Below, piece after piece: positions 36,401-51,400 of a stretch of DNA of 64,000 nt (positions within the stretch are counted from its first letter, which is position 1; every line of letters begins with the position of its first letter). The notes beneath the pieces were generated by a model. It saw only the letters and a list, made by a program, of their open reading frames with translations. It had not been told where the DNA came from and did no database searches. The DNA lies in contig CAZFMJ010000005.1 of the NCBI GenBank assembly GCA_964520045.1, forward strand, positions 1 to 64,000, read 5' to 3'. The stretch comes from CAZFMJ01 sp964520045. GTDB taxonomy: Bacteria > Elusimicrobiota > Elusimicrobia > Elusimicrobiales > CAZFMJ01. The position numbers and the translations under genes were made by a program.

Positions 36401-39400
36401 TATGCACCAATTCCTCAGCGGGATCGATCGACAAACTAAGAGTCGTCTGGTTTACAACGACCGGATTATTAAAATCATCGCGTCTTTCCACGGCATAATA
36501 CGCCGGGGAGCCCGCCGAAGCCTTGTTATTAAGCGGAACTCCCGTAAAGGCCACCCGCGTCACGTCTCCGCCTAATGTGGTCATTTTCTTGCTGACGTTC
36601 TGCGCAAGATCGTAAGGCGGACCAGGAGCCGGAGCGGTGCTCATCCATACTCTGGCCTGCGCTCCGGTTGAAATATTGGACACAAAATACCATACGGGCA
36701 TGGAATCCGTCCCCACTACTCCGTCGGCGTCGGTTATCACGGAGGTGGAAACGCCGGCGTCGATCAAACCGCTTCCCGTTCTTATTGTTCCGGGGTACCC
36801 GGCCGGCGAAACTTCAACCGCTTCTACATACACCGCAGTGCCGGCTGCTGTAACCGTATTATCAAAGGAATCAACCGTCTGGCCCTGCAGTCTGACTCTC
36901 CCCAAAGAACCGGGCATAGCCGATTTGTTGCCTGCCCTGACTTCTATATCCTTGGTATCGGCGGTATATTTGTCGTTAGGCGGAGTCAAATTGGTTCCTC
37001 CGGCTATAACGCTCACTTTAACGGCGGTCGGACTGCCCGGGAGCACGGTTATGGCGGGCCTCAGAGAAAATCCCGTTCTTTCCGTAGACACATCGTATGC
37101 CGTATCCACGACTCCTTCCTGCTTTGCAAGCACCCATCTGAAAGGACTTTCCGTGCTTGACGCCTGTTTAAGCCGGAACGCTCCCGAAATAATTTTGCTT
37201 CCTTTGTCCTGGGCGGTAAATGACTGTATATCGGTCGCCCACGACTCCTGCACGGGATTAGGAACGGAGGCGCCTCCCTCAGCTTCGGCAGGCTGAGCCT
37301 GGAACACTACATTTCCAAGATACCGGTTGACGCCGGTAGAAAGCACATTATGGTATTCGTCGTGCGCCGTTATACGCACATCAAATGAATCTCCGGCGTT
37401 CACGGTTGCCGTCCACTGCGGCAGAGTCCCCGAAGTGCCGGTGGAAGCCGATATCGAGTCGAATTCCAGATGATGTATTGCGCCGGGATGAACTTCAAAA
37501 ACAGAACTTGTCCCGGACGCTACGGCTACGGGCGCAACCGTATACGTGGAACTTATGACATAATTGGGCATGGCCGTTTTCGGGAATATTCCGGCATCTC
37601 CTACGGACGGCCCGAAAACGGCGCATCCGCCCGTCGTAGGCTGGCCGGAAACAAGCTGCCGGGGCGCAAGCGTTTCAGTATTGTCTAAAGCGTCAAGCGA
37701 AGTAATAATTTTAACCGTAGGCTGGAGTCCGCTCCTCCACACGCGGTTGCAGTATGCATCCAGCATGCACACGGTAGCCGAAGTTGAAACGCCTATTGTA
37801 ACAATGCCCGGCCTGCCTTTCCTGCATTCCGGCTCCCCTATTTTAAAACCGCCGTTCTCTGTTCTATCAGCCGGCTTTCCCTCAACCAAAGCCTCCCCGG
37901 CAAGAAGCACCATGAGTCTTACCGGCGCCGACGACTCGACATAAAAAGCGGGAGTCTGATTGGCTGAATTGACCGAGCTGTATGCTCCGAAATTATTATC
38001 AGGGTTAGACGCAAATATCGTATGCCCCTCTTTGCGGGTTCGCAGAGTTACCGTTAAATTTTTGGCGCCGTCCGCGTCAAAAAGAGAGGTGGATGGCGAG
38101 ACATCGAATAGATCCGAGGTCACCAGATAGACATTGGGAGTCGACACGGCCACGGAGTTGAAATACGTGTCCACCACCCGCGCCATCACATTAAAGGGCG
38201 TCCCCGCAAAAATACTTGGATTTGTGATCGTGGAAGTAGACCCCGCTATTTTCCCTCCGGCAGGATACACGCCTTTTCCGGGATCAGCCGTTTCCCACGG
38301 CATAAGCACCTGTATTCCTACGGGATCGCCGCTTCTTACCGCAAAAGTGGAAGCCGCAATGCCCGCGGGCTGCAGGGGCGGGTACTGCATCCTATTGGGA
38401 TCCAAACCTACCGCTGTGCCGGTATATCTGGCGAAAAGATATTGACTGGCAACCGCTTTGCGCAGAATGATATTGGAGATTTCCGCATATCCGTCGGGTC
38501 CTATAGTTCCGGTATATCCCGGGCTGTTTCCCCACGAATCGTTCGGAGCCGTAACTACCACCGTGCCTCCTTCAAAACCCGCTTCCCGCGCGTTTACAAC
38601 GTTGAAATAGGCATCCGTTATATACACCCTCACGCTGAAGGGAGCGCCGGACGTAACATCTCCGGCGGTTCCCTCGAGAGCGGTAGCATAGCTTGTGGCG
38701 CCCTGATTTAAAACCTGCCCCCTGCCTTCATGCACGAGGATTATTCTATCCGGAGGACCCGGCTGTATCGCTATTTCTCCGCTCTTTGAATACGCAAGAT
38801 CATCCGCGTCCCTGAGATTGAGATTATCCGGAGTATCGTAAGCCATTATCTGGGCGGTAGACGACCTTGTAAGCTGAACCGTAAATGAATCTGATGAAAC
38901 TAAAACCTGCTTCGGCGCAGGCAGAACGGCGTTCGGATCCGTAGCGGACACGCTTATTGTTTCGGCTCCCGTAGTTACCGTTGAAACCATGTTCCAGAAT
39001 GCATCGGTTATTCTCACGGCCACATCAAAATTAATGGCGGCATACTGAGGTTCGATGGAGCATGCTCCTCTGCCCGTGCTGCTGCCGGGCAATGTGCATT
39101 CGCCCGGAGCCAGAACCTGCAGTCTGTCGGGCTGATTTGGAACTACGCTGAAATCAGTGGACACAGCCGTCCCCAAATCATAGGGACCGGAATTATAGGC
39201 CGCCGTCAATTTGGCGTCGTTTATAAAAGAGTCCGGAGCAGACTGATCATTGGACGGTTTTCTGGCGGTTACTGGACAGATGTTTCTTATCGTCGCAGAA
39301 CCATTCCTGAGCACGAATATTCCAGGCGGATCGACGTCATAGATATCGCTGGTAAGCGCGGTAACGGAAGTGTCAGCCAAAGAATACGTCCAATTGTAAT

Positions 39401-42400
39401 AATCGTCCACCGCATAGACTCCGGCGGAATAGCATCCCAGATTCGTGGCGGTGGCTATAAAGACCGGCCCCGGACTGCGGCCTGCGGGAAGAGAATTTTT
39501 GCCGTTTGCCTGTTTTTCCCCGGGCAGAACTACAATCATGCGGTTTGGCATATTGGCGTGAACCGCGAATGTCGATGAATCAGCGGAAAAATATCCGTTG
39601 GACGAACCGCCCGATTCGGAAGCGGTAATAAAGTGTCCGGTAGCGGCGGTGCGAAGCGCCATGGTAAAATCGGCATATCCTCCTTCCTTGACCGACTGCG
39701 GATTCTGCGTAACATAATAGAATCCATAAGGGTCCGACGGCGATACGGACACGCTTTCTCCGCCGGTAGGAAGTTTTGCGCGGTTATAATATCTGTCTAC
39801 GAGATACACTCTGACGTTGAACTGCGTTCCGGCAGCGGTAGAAGCAAGTATGCCGGGGTCGCCGAAATCAGGGACCATATTTGTTCCGGGCCGGCCGGAA
39901 ACAGGCCGGCACATTTCCAGACTATCGCACTTCCCTTGCTCAAGCGATTCTCCTGGAACGATGACATGGAATTTATAAGGAGCCGCAGCCGCGACATAAA
40001 CGGAAGTTGAACCGCTGGCAAGATATCCGGAAGTGCTGAAAGCGGTCAGCGTCCACGTTGACTCGGAAACGGCCGCTGGCCAGAAATAGGTAGCTCCCGC
40101 CTGAAGCTGAAGAGTCGAAGGATTGATATCATACGGATCGGAGGTTACCAGATATACGTCCGTCTGTTCGCTTTCCACCAGATTGAAATACGGGTCAACG
40201 GCGCGCACGGTGACGCGGAAAGGAGTTCCTGCTTCCTGAGTTTTGACATATCCGCTCTTTCCAGACGAACTTCCGGGGAGAGGAGATTCGTCCGGAATAA
40301 GAACCTGAAGTTTTACAGCATCCGAGGATTTGACGTTAAAATAATCGGAGAAAGCTTCGGGAATAGCTTCGGCGCTGTTGTCTTTTACCCAAATTCTGGC
40401 TCCATACCCGGATACCGCGGAAGTAGCGGTCTTTAAAATAAGCGTGAAATTCGTTGTGCCGGCCTGAAGCCATCTCTGCACCGGCACGGGAGTCCCGTAA
40501 GCGTCGTTATGATAGAGGGTAAGCCAATGATTAGACACGCTGTCCGCCACATTGTAATATCTGTCGACCGCATTGACTACCACAATTGAGGAAATGCCCG
40601 CCGTCCAGTCGATTTTGTTTGAAATCTTTCCGGTATCGCTGCCGGGATCGGAAGTTTCGCCCGGCAGAAGCACCTGCATTTTTGCGTAAACGCCCCCGTG
40701 CACTGAAATGGCAGTGGAAGAAGAAACCTGCAGAGCTCCTGATTCGGCCCATAAATACCAGCCGGGAGACAAATTAGCCCTCCTGAAAGCCCAATAAGTT
40801 ACCGAAGACCCGTGCGTAAGATATACAGTTTTGGGATCGGGATTTGTATCATCGTCCCTTGGATCTGTGGAGCGGAGATAGATATTTGAACTGTAGTCCT
40901 TGAGATTCCAGAACTCGTCTACAAACCTTATTGTGACGGTAGACGCCATATCTATCGTCCACGGCTCGGTGCTTCCGCTCTTGCCCCCGGTTGTTTCCCC
41001 GTAATTATAGGGCGGCTTTCCGGGCGCGGCATATTCGCCTGGAAGAAGAATCTGAATTTTCTTCAAATCAGCAGGTTCTACGGGAATATTCTGGGTTTCC
41101 GCGCTTGAAAGCGCATTCGTATAGCTCAACGCCGCTACTCTGCTGAATTTGGATTCGCCTATACGCATTGTGACGTTAAATAACGCCGAGCCGTTAGTAA
41201 GATATAAACTGCTGGAAACCGCGGCCGCATACGGATCGTCATAAGCCGTGCCGTCGGGATCAAACGATATCTGGATCAGCGCCGAAGTGCCGGTATCTAT
41301 ATTGTAAGAACTGTCCGTGGCATAAACGGTCACAGTGGAGATCTCTCCCGCTTTTAAGGTTCTTGGTAAAGCAGTCGTTTTGCCCACTCCCATGGCATTC
41401 CCTTCCGCCAGTTCTTCACCGTCCGCCAAAGCGACTAAGCGGTCGGCAGGCGCGCCCCTTACAGGCACAGATGTGGAAACGGCGCTTTCATACCATGTGC
41501 CGGCCGCGGTTGAAGCGGTGATTATCCAGCCGTCGGGAGAAAACGAAGGCAATCCGTCTCCTCTTGAATTTCTTGTCCGCAAAACAGCATTTGGGAACAA
41601 AGCATTGCCGTTCACTGTCTCTACAGGAAGCGCGAATTTCAGCTCATCATAGAGGTCATTTGAAGACAGGCCTATCGTGGCTCCGACATTTGTCTTGCGG
41701 TTGTTATATTGGTCGACAATTTTAACATTTATCGCAAAACCCGGAGCTCCTGCGGTAACCGTTGAGGCCTGGCCGGTATAGCCTTTACCGCTTCCCGGAT
41801 CATAAACCACTCCGGGCACGATCACCAGAAGTTTAACGGGCTGACCCGCATCGACGTCGATATTTCTTGAAAATCCCCGCGTCAGCGGAGCCTCTAGCGC
41901 GGTGGAAGCTATAACTCTCCACGGACCGGTAGCCGTTTCGACATCGGTTGTGGCCGTTTTGAATATGACGTTGAAAAAAGTAGTTCCGCTTTCAAGATTT
42001 TTTACCGGCGGAGCAGAAGCATGGGGATCGGTCAACTGAAGCCTTACGGGGGTATCCGTTGATTTAAGATTATAGAATCTATCGACCGCCCGCACTACCA
42101 CGGTAAATGGCAGTCCCGCCGTGGCATTGGACGAAACGCTCAAAACCTTACCTCCGGCAGACTCATTCCCCGGATCGTACGTTTCCCCGGGAACGGTTAC
42201 AAGCAGGCGATCGGTAGCAGTGGCGTTTACAATTATGTACGGGCTGGCCGCGGAAGCGATATTATCCATTTCAACAGGATTGCCTGATGCGGTAGCCGCA
42301 TAGATCTTAAATCCGGAGGGACTTGAGCTGGATGTCCTGAAAAAGAAATCGCTGAAAGTTTTTTCTCCGTTTGAAAGCGTCTGAGCCTGCGGAACATTAG

Positions 42401-45400
42401 CGTATTTATCGTCGGTTGCCAGCGCGACTCTGGGAGCCGTGCCGGGCACCTTGTTATAGAATGCGTCCACAACCCTGACCGTGACAGTCATTGAAGACCC
42501 TGTCGTTTCAGTAAGCGCCGGAGAGCACGAGCCCTTTCCGCAATTAGCGGTATCTCCGGGATTAAAATATTCGCCGGCGACTATCATGTGCAGTTTTACG
42601 GGGGAAGACGAATTGACTGGGATATGGCTTGAAGTGCCGTATTCCACCGCATACTGGCCCTGATATCTCGCTATCACGCGGCTTGGATTAATCGTTTCGG
42701 TCGAAGTCTGAAGCGTTATATCGACGGACTGATACCCCCCTGAAATACTTTTGGCGCCCGGATCGGAGTCATGCATATCATCCGTAACCACATAGACGGT
42801 GACGTCGGTGGAAACTCTGTTGTAAAATTTATCCGTCGCGTAAATGCTTACGCTGAACTTATTTCCCGCGGTTTGAGGAAGCGCCGGCCCTTCTTTTCCG
42901 CCGGTCCCGTCAAACAAAGGTTTAGCCGGCTTATAAGTTTCTCCCGGCGCCACTACGTGCAGCCGAAAGAAATCCGATGCGTTTACCGTCAAAGGCTGAG
43001 TGATAAACGAAGAATATGCCGCGCCCCCAGGCTTGGTGCTCACCATTATCCGCGTGCTATCCGTGGCGACATAAAGAGTGAAATCTACGACTCCTTCTCC
43101 TCTGAACACCGGAAGGTCGGCGGGCGCTTGTTCCGTGGCGGATTCCGGAGCCGTCAGAATCTTAAACGTTGCGTCAAAATTATTGTCGCCCGAGCCGATC
43201 TTTTCTATCACGTTGTAGTGGCTGTCGACCGCCCGCACTTTTGCCTGGAATTTATTACCCGCAGTCTGCGGCCCCTGATTTCCGGATAATCCATACCCCG
43301 GAGTGTAAGTCTGGGGATCTACGGAAAGAAGCAATTGGCACAAACCGGAGACACATCCGCTGTCATCGTCTACTTCAAGAGCTAAGGAATCGGACTCAAG
43401 CCCCGGCACTTCCGCCCGCATAAGGCTTGTGGAGGGAGAAGTCGCCTCAAGCGGATCATCCGTCCGCTCCGTAATCATTGTCACGGCGAAACTGGTTGTC
43501 CCTCCCGATCCGGAATCATTAAGCTGTATTTTCAATCCCTGTCCGAACGAATTTCCTATGGAGTCGTACCCGTCATCCGGAGTAGTTACGGTAATCACGG
43601 GCTCGGACGAAACCATATTTCCCCATTTGTCCGTAATATCCACCGTGACATCAAACGCCGCTCCCGCGGTTTTATCATAAAGCGCTCCGGCCTTGCCTGA
43701 AAGCGTGCCGGGCTCCCGGCGCAGATTGCCGGTCAAAATCCTGAGTTTATAGGGGGTATCGGGAAGCAGGCTTATATCCTGGGTGCGGTAAGCGGAATAA
43801 TTGAGCCCCGTGACGGAAGCGTCAAGATACCTGTATGTGCCGGTTGAAACCACGGCGGTGTACATGGCAAAATTAAACACGGTAGTTCCGGTTTCCAAAG
43901 GCTGAGTTACCGCTGTCGTCTTCGGATCCGAAGGAGTAAGAATAACATTTCTGCTGTCGCCTACTTTATTCCAGAAAGCGTCTGTAACCATCACCATGAC
44001 GGACGTGGAAATTCCGGCGGTCCATGCCGTTCCGGCGGGGCTTAAGCAATTGTTTTTGCCTCCGCATGGATTTGCCGGAGCTCCGCCCGCATCATACGGA
44101 TCCCTGCCCGGCGCATGGCTTTCTCCCGGCAGAAGAACAAGCAGTCTGTCAGCCGAAGCCGGGCTTATCTGAACGGCAGACGACGTGCTTGAATACACGG
44201 CAGAGCCGTATACGGGGCTTATGGACACCTTCTGCTGTCCGGAAGTGCGGAACACATATTCAAAACTTGTCGTGCCGTTTATAAGCGTCCTTGCATACGC
44301 CTGCCAGCCGTAAGCATCGGTGGGAGAATTTATCACCGCATTTGTTGAAACAGATACCTGATTCCAGTAATTATCCACGGCTATTACCGTAATCGGCGTG
44401 ACAATCTGCCCGGCTGATTTGGGATCAGGAGTCCAATCGCTCTTTCCGCCGTTATCCTCCGTGCCGTAGGGAGACCTTCCGGGATCCGGAGTTTCTCCCG
44501 GCATAACTGTCATAAACTTGACAAAATCATTTGCTCCCACGCCGAATTTTATGGTCTGAGTAGAGCTCAGGGCGTTATACGGAGCGGAAGCATAAATAAC
44601 ATGGCCGGGAGCCTTCGTATACATGATCACGGAAAATACGGTGGAACCGGACATAAGAGGCTGTTCTCCTCCCAAGCTTGAATAAGCGCCTCCGGAAGAA
44701 CTTGAGAGAACGACTGTCGCCGCCGTTGATTCGACAAGGTTCCAGAAATCATCAGTGGCGCGCACTGTCACGTTGAAAGGAACTCCGGCTTTCAAATTTG
44801 CGTCAACCGGGGCAGAAGTTCTCCCCGCAGGCGTTCCGGGCGCAGGATTTTGCCCCTGAACAAGAACCTGAAGCCTTGACGGGACATTTTCGCGTATGTT
44901 TATGTATCGGGACGCAGGCTCCGAAACCGCGTCCGCATAATCAACGGCATAATCTCCGCCGCTCACATACTCAGCGCTGACGATTACGTTGCTCTGTTCC
45001 TTTTTGAATATGATCCGTTTGGTGACCTCGCTGTTTCCCGCAAACGTGCATAGACTGCCGTCAGGGAAAGAAGCATAAGAATCCAGCGGAACGGAAAGCT
45101 GTACGACCACATTTGAAACCGCTCCGTCGGCAATCGGGTTCCAGTTATTATCGGTAATTCTTATCCTGGTATAGACCTCGTCTCCGGCCTTTTTTTCCGA
45201 AGGCCAAACGGAAGTTTTTCCGGAAGAAGTCCCCGGGTCGGCGGCTTCTCCCTCCAGCAGAACCTGCAGTCTGCCGGTTCCCGTTATCGTAGACGCTATG
45301 ACCTGTATTTTAGGGGAAACATCATGCCTGTAATAACTGCCTGAATCGGTGGAAACAGACATCGTCCATCCGCCGGGAGCGGCCGTGGCGGTTCTAAATT

Positions 45401-48400
45401 CCCAGATATTCGTCCCCGTGTAATTACTGCTTTGGTCGGCTATTGATTTATTCTGGGGCAAAACCGCATTTTTATCGCCCGACACGAATTTCAGGGGGAC
45501 AGAAAATCCGCTTGCCGCTACGGGATTATGCCAATTATCGGTGAGATACACGGACAAACCGTACTGCTTGCCGGCCACGGCGGGGTTATCTGGATTTGTG
45601 GATTTCCCTGATGAAACAGGATCGGATCCCGGAAGAAGATTTTCTCCGGGAAGAAGCAGTTTAAGTCTTGAAGCCGAATGAGCGCTGACGGCAAAGGCAA
45701 GCGAAATATTTTCATAAGTTACGCCTCCGTTCACAGCTCTGCCCATAAGTTTTCTGGTCTGGCCGACAGCGCCGGAAGCTCCCCAGAGGACCATTGAAAA
45801 TGTCGTGTTCCCATTGACAAGCGGCTGAGCGATGTTAAGCGCCGAAGTTTCTCCGCCTAAAGCGGGCGAAGGCTCAATTCTGACCAAAGCGTCCGTTGAA
45901 ACCCGGTTATAGTACAGATCTGTAGCATAAACATCCGCCGTAAAAGGCTGGCCTGCGGCCGGCACGGGATAGATGTCTCCTGTTTTTCCGCACTTATCGA
46001 TTCCCGGACTGCAGTTAAAAACCGCCGGATCATGCTGAGTCTGAGAATCAGGCATGCCCTGAACATAATTCTGACCCTGCAATACGACGATTGTGCGCAT
46101 AAGGCTGTTTGCCGTCACGTTGAAAAAAGAGGAATCCGGAGTCGAATATTTCGGCCCCGAAGGATCCCACTGCGGTTTTAATTTCCGGTTAAGCTTGTCG
46201 GCGTTGTATACTATGGGCCCCTGTCCCACTGGAATAGACAGCATGCCCTGCGTTATGGTGAAGGTGTCTGTTTCGACGTAGTAATCGCCGGAATCCGCCG
46301 AAACGATCTTGACCGTGCCGGTATCTGCATATACCCTGTTGAAATAATCGTCGACCAGATATACCGCGAGAGGAATTCTTTCTCCCGCAGTTTGCGTGGA
46401 AGTATTATTTTCCGTGCCGGTATCGCTTCCCGGGGCGTAATTTTCACCGGGAAGAACTATAAGCAGTTTCTGCGCCTGAGCCTGCGGATTAATGGTTATA
46501 ATTCCCGAAATGCCGGTGCTCAGCGATAAAGAGGGATCGAAAGCTTCGATTTTAAGGCTTGTAGTGGACTGCCTCGGATATATCGTCTGGTCAAGCGAGC
46601 CGGGATATCCCAAAGAACCCAAAGCTATCGGGTTCCAGTCCGTTTCATCGTCATACGGCTCCGAGGTCACTATCCGTATATTCCTACTGTCTTCCTCTCC
46701 CGTGTATTTCTTTACGTTCCAAAAATTATCTACCGCATTAATCCTTGCTGTAAAGCTGTCTCCCGCGATCTTCGCGCTTATTGAACCGATCTTTCCGCTC
46801 GTCGTTCCGGGAGACTCCGTCTCATCCGTTCCAGGATTGATTATCACCTGGAATTTGGCGCTGGGTCCCGGTTTGACCGTTATGGAATCATTGTAATCGG
46901 ACTGCAGGCTCGGACCGGTTACGCGCGACACGTCTATTCTTCTGGCTCCCGGAGAGCCGGAAGACCACCCTGCTTTTACAAGCCGCACCGCAAATCCGGT
47001 TGTGCCTTCCACTAAAGATTTATTGACGAATAGACCGGAATCGTCATTTTCCAAATTCGTGCGGCCGGTGTATTCAATATCCACTATGGGCATCTGGGGC
47101 CATGTCCTAGTAATATTAAAATACCTGTCGACCATGCTTACGGTGACATATACGGTATCCCCTGCGGTAAGAACTCCCGCTGAAACTTCTTTGCCTCCTG
47201 TCGCGGGACTGTGATCATAAGGCGGTTTTCCGGGTCTGGCCGTTTCCCAAGGCATAAGAAGCTGCAGCTTCACGGGCTCCGAAGAATTTATCACCAGTGA
47301 AGTGGAGCCCGAAACGCTGAAGTCATAATCCTCATATCCCGCCGGCCCGTCGGTTGCTGTTATCCAGTGTCTCGACGAAACATATATAAGCGCGTTATAC
47401 GAAGTGGTCAGATTCGCAAGATTTTTTGTGGAAGGATCTGTGTCATAGGGGTCATTTATCGTATTAAGCCAGACGTCGGGCTTGGAAACTGCATCTGTGG
47501 GGTCATAGGGGTTAAAGAAGGCGTCGCATGCGTATGCCGTCACAGTAAAAGTAGAGCCCGCTGTTATAGTCGTAACAATCACTCCCGACTTGCCCGAAGA
47601 CGAACCGGGGCTGGAAGTTTCGCCGGGAAGAAGCATAAGAAGTTTTTTGGAAGCCGTCAGCTCATTGGCTTTTACCGTTATGCCGGAAACCCTGTTCCAT
47701 TCGCCGGCCTGCCCTGCTCCGGACGCTGAAATTTCCCTGGCGGAAGGAGCCGGGCTTGGATTTGCCACGCTTCCGCCCTTTGATTTAAAAGTATGGGAAA
47801 TGGTCACGCTGCTGTTTGCTATCGTGACATTCTGCAGGGCGGATTCGTCGTCATTAGGATCGTTGGTGGTAAGATTCACTACGGGCTGCGAACCCGCGAC
47901 GACATTAAAATATGCGTCAGTGACCATAAGCCTGACATTAAAACCGGAGCCGGCCGTTTTCGCCGAAGGGCTATTCTGCCTTCCATAAGCTGTGGGGCAC
48001 TTTGAGTTGACAGTATCGCATCCCGGTCTGTATGTCTGCTCAGGAATCAGCATTACCAACATCCGCGCGGCAGGGCCTGTCGTCACCGATACGGTAAATG
48101 AATGAGAACTGTTATAGAGAGTTTCGTTGGCGATTTCATAAACATGAAGCGTGCGCTGGCCGGCCTTTTTGAACATAAGACCCGTTATCCCCGTTTTTTC
48201 GCCTTCTTCGGACTCGTAAATGGTCTGATCCTGAGGCAGACCGTCTCCGGACACTTCAGCCGCATCCGGATCATTGGTTGCGAACCGCACGGTTTTATTA
48301 ATGTATGACGGCGCCCTCTGGCAGAATCTGTCATGCGCTATCACATCTACGGAAGCAGGGGTGCCTGCGACATAAGGCCCCGTGCTTGTTACGACATGCA

Positions 48401-51400
48401 GATGATGGGCATCCCTTGAAACCAGAACATCCCTTCCGACCGCAGGAGGCACTTCCTCACTGCCTGCTCTGTCAATGCTGTAAGTTTTTACGTAATACCA
48501 CTTTCCGCTGACCCAGCAGGTGCCGTTGAGCCTTTCCGTGTCATTGTCGCACGTAAGACCGGTATATGTCCATTCCTTGCTTTGGCTGTTATAGGTTTCC
48601 GCGTTAAACCACTGTACATCTCCCGCTCCTCCGGTTATTATCGTCCATGTGGAATTAAGATGGTCCCAGTAATAATCTCCGGGCGAAGGATTGGAATGCT
48701 TGACCCCCTCCACCCGCACAACCGATATCTTTACGCTTGAAGCTCCGGCTAAACCCGAATTATTTACGCTGCCGGCGTCGGGATCAGGGGCGGGTTCAAT
48801 ATCGGACGCCGTTCCGCGCAGGGAAAGGAGGTCGTTGCGCCTTTGACCGTTTACAGGGGGATCCGTGACGGCGCTCTGCGGGCTTGTGTTGTCTATCATG
48901 AACGTGCTTTGGGATTTCGTCTGCGCCGTTTCCGCATTGCCCGTTTTATCCCTTCCAAGCACTCTTACTTTGTAATGATACCCGTCCTTAAATTTCTGTT
49001 CCGCCAATCCTATCGCCATCTGCCAGCCTGTCGTGTCGGCCAGAAGAAACTGCTCGTTTGAACCATTGTCTTCCATGGTAAAAGATGAATCCGCCAATTG
49101 ATACCAATGGCCGTTGGCGCTTCCTCCGAAAGGCTCTACTTCCAGAATGCTCAGTTTAACTCCCCAGTCGGAGACGCCGTTATTAGCGTTTACTCCCGCG
49201 GGGACATCTTCTGCAGTGCCTGAAATAGCCGACAAATCAAGAGCCTTTTTATACGGATTGTTTACCGTATCGGGGTTAACAACTGCGGAAAGAGGGGGCT
49301 CCCTGTCAAAAACGAATGAGACAGTGGAATATTGCGTTTCAAAATTAGCGGGAACCGCCATATCTTCCGCCTGAGTAGTTATTTCGTAGGTATGGTTGTG
49401 AGTCCACGCCGTGGTGTCTATAAAAGTGGAATGGCTGTATTTCCACGTATACATTGAAGGCAGAGGACCTCCGCCGGTAATGGTCACGGGTATAAAGAAA
49501 CTGCCGTCGGACCCCCACTTTGGAGATACTATCCCCGTAAACCATGGAGCTGTCGGATTATTAATATCTCTCACTCTTATTTTTATTCCCGAACCTGAGA
49601 TACCGTTTAAGTCCGTAGCGGTGCCGCGCGCTATCTGGAAAGAATTAACCACCTTGCCGTTTGCCACATTGGTGGTAACGCTTATCGGCGCGGTTAAATC
49701 TATGGAAAAATTTACCGTGGAATAATTGGCGGAATAGTTTCCAGCTTCGTCGATCACGCGGGCATAAAGCGTAAGCGCCTGCTCAGGCCACGGACTGGGC
49801 AGGCTCGCCGTAGACCATAAAACTTCGGAAGCGTCCGGAGCCGACCCTTGAGCTACGAACCACCTTCTTGTTGCGTCAGGGAAATTATTACCGGCGCCGT
49901 TCCAGTAATTTCCTATCTCATTCTTTACCGCATACTCAACGCGCTTGGTGTTGTTGCCGTCCTGCGCCGTGCCGTATATCGAATCTATTCTGCTGTAAAG
50001 ACTGCCGTCCGCCGGCAATATTGAGCCGATTTGCGGCCCTGTTTTGTCTATGACGAAAGTTACAGGCTGGGCATATGAGGTCTGGGTATTGCCGGCCACG
50101 TCATATGCAATGGAATTTATCTCATAGGAACCCTCGTTCATATCTCCGACAGCGGGCAGATCGGAGGTCTTTTCCCAGTGCTCAGGACTCGCTATCCAGC
50201 TGGACGGAAGAAATTTTTCAGAATCAGGAGGAGTCTGCGTGGGAGACCAGTCTCTGTTTGTCCTCCACCATTTGCCGTCGGCATTTCTCTTTATGGTTAT
50301 ATAGACCCCCTTTCCGCCGGCGATTCCCGAGGCATTTGTATTGGGATCATAAGCCGTGCCCGATACGATCGGCAAAGATTTGGCGAAAGAACCCTGAACC
50401 GGCACTTTCACACTGGAAGTAGGCTCAGTCTGGTCGAAGGTTATGGTATGGTAATTGGGCATGGTCGCTACTATGCCTTCCTGGTCCATCGCCCTCGCCC
50501 GGAATTCATATATCATCGTATTCTGAAGCGGGGGCATGGTCCATGTCCAGTCATAAGTAGGACCGGAACCGGTGAGATTGGCGGTATGCCAATATTCGGA
50601 GGCGCTGAAAGTGCTTCCCTGCCAGAATAACCCGCTGTGATATTCTCTTATCGACACGCTGGAAGAAACAATTTTGTTCAGGTCATATGCCGTGCCTGAA
50701 ATAACCGCAAAATCATTGGATTTCTTTCCGTCGATCGGAGAAATTATTCCCACCAAAGGAGGACCGGACGTGTCGTAAGTGAAGTCGCGCGTCTGATATG
50801 AAGAGTAATTTCCGGCATAATCTCTGGCTCTCGTCTTTACCCTATACTGCGTATTATTCACCCACGTGGGAGTTGAATGGAACTGCCACGGCACGCTGAA
50901 AGCGGTTTCCGTGCCCGTTGAAGCCTGTATCCAGCAGGCATCATCAGATCCCCCGTCGCAGAAATTATCGCTTATCGTAAATCCGGACGTTCCGTTCCAC
51001 CAGCCGCCAGCTCCGGTGGGCGGATATCGTATCGCCGCATATGTATTGCTTATCTTGGAGCGCCTGCTATTTGAGCCGTCAGAAGCGCTTCCTGTTATTC
51101 CGCCGGGCAAATCCGCCTCATAGTCGAGGTTCGGATCCGATATCGAGATATCCGGAATAGTGGAATCGTATGTAAACTGGACCGTGGTCCAGGCTGAAAG
51201 ATTGTATGAAGGGACTGTTGCATCCTTCGCCCTGACATGCACCGTATAAAATCTGTCATCGCACCAGTCCGATGTCCCCTGAGCCGGACATGTTGCCTTC
51301 GGCACCGTCCATGAACCCGTATCCTGAGCGACAATCCATGTGTTTTCATTCCCTGTCCAATTATAGCCGTTCCAATAATCATTCTCCTCGCTCTTGATTA

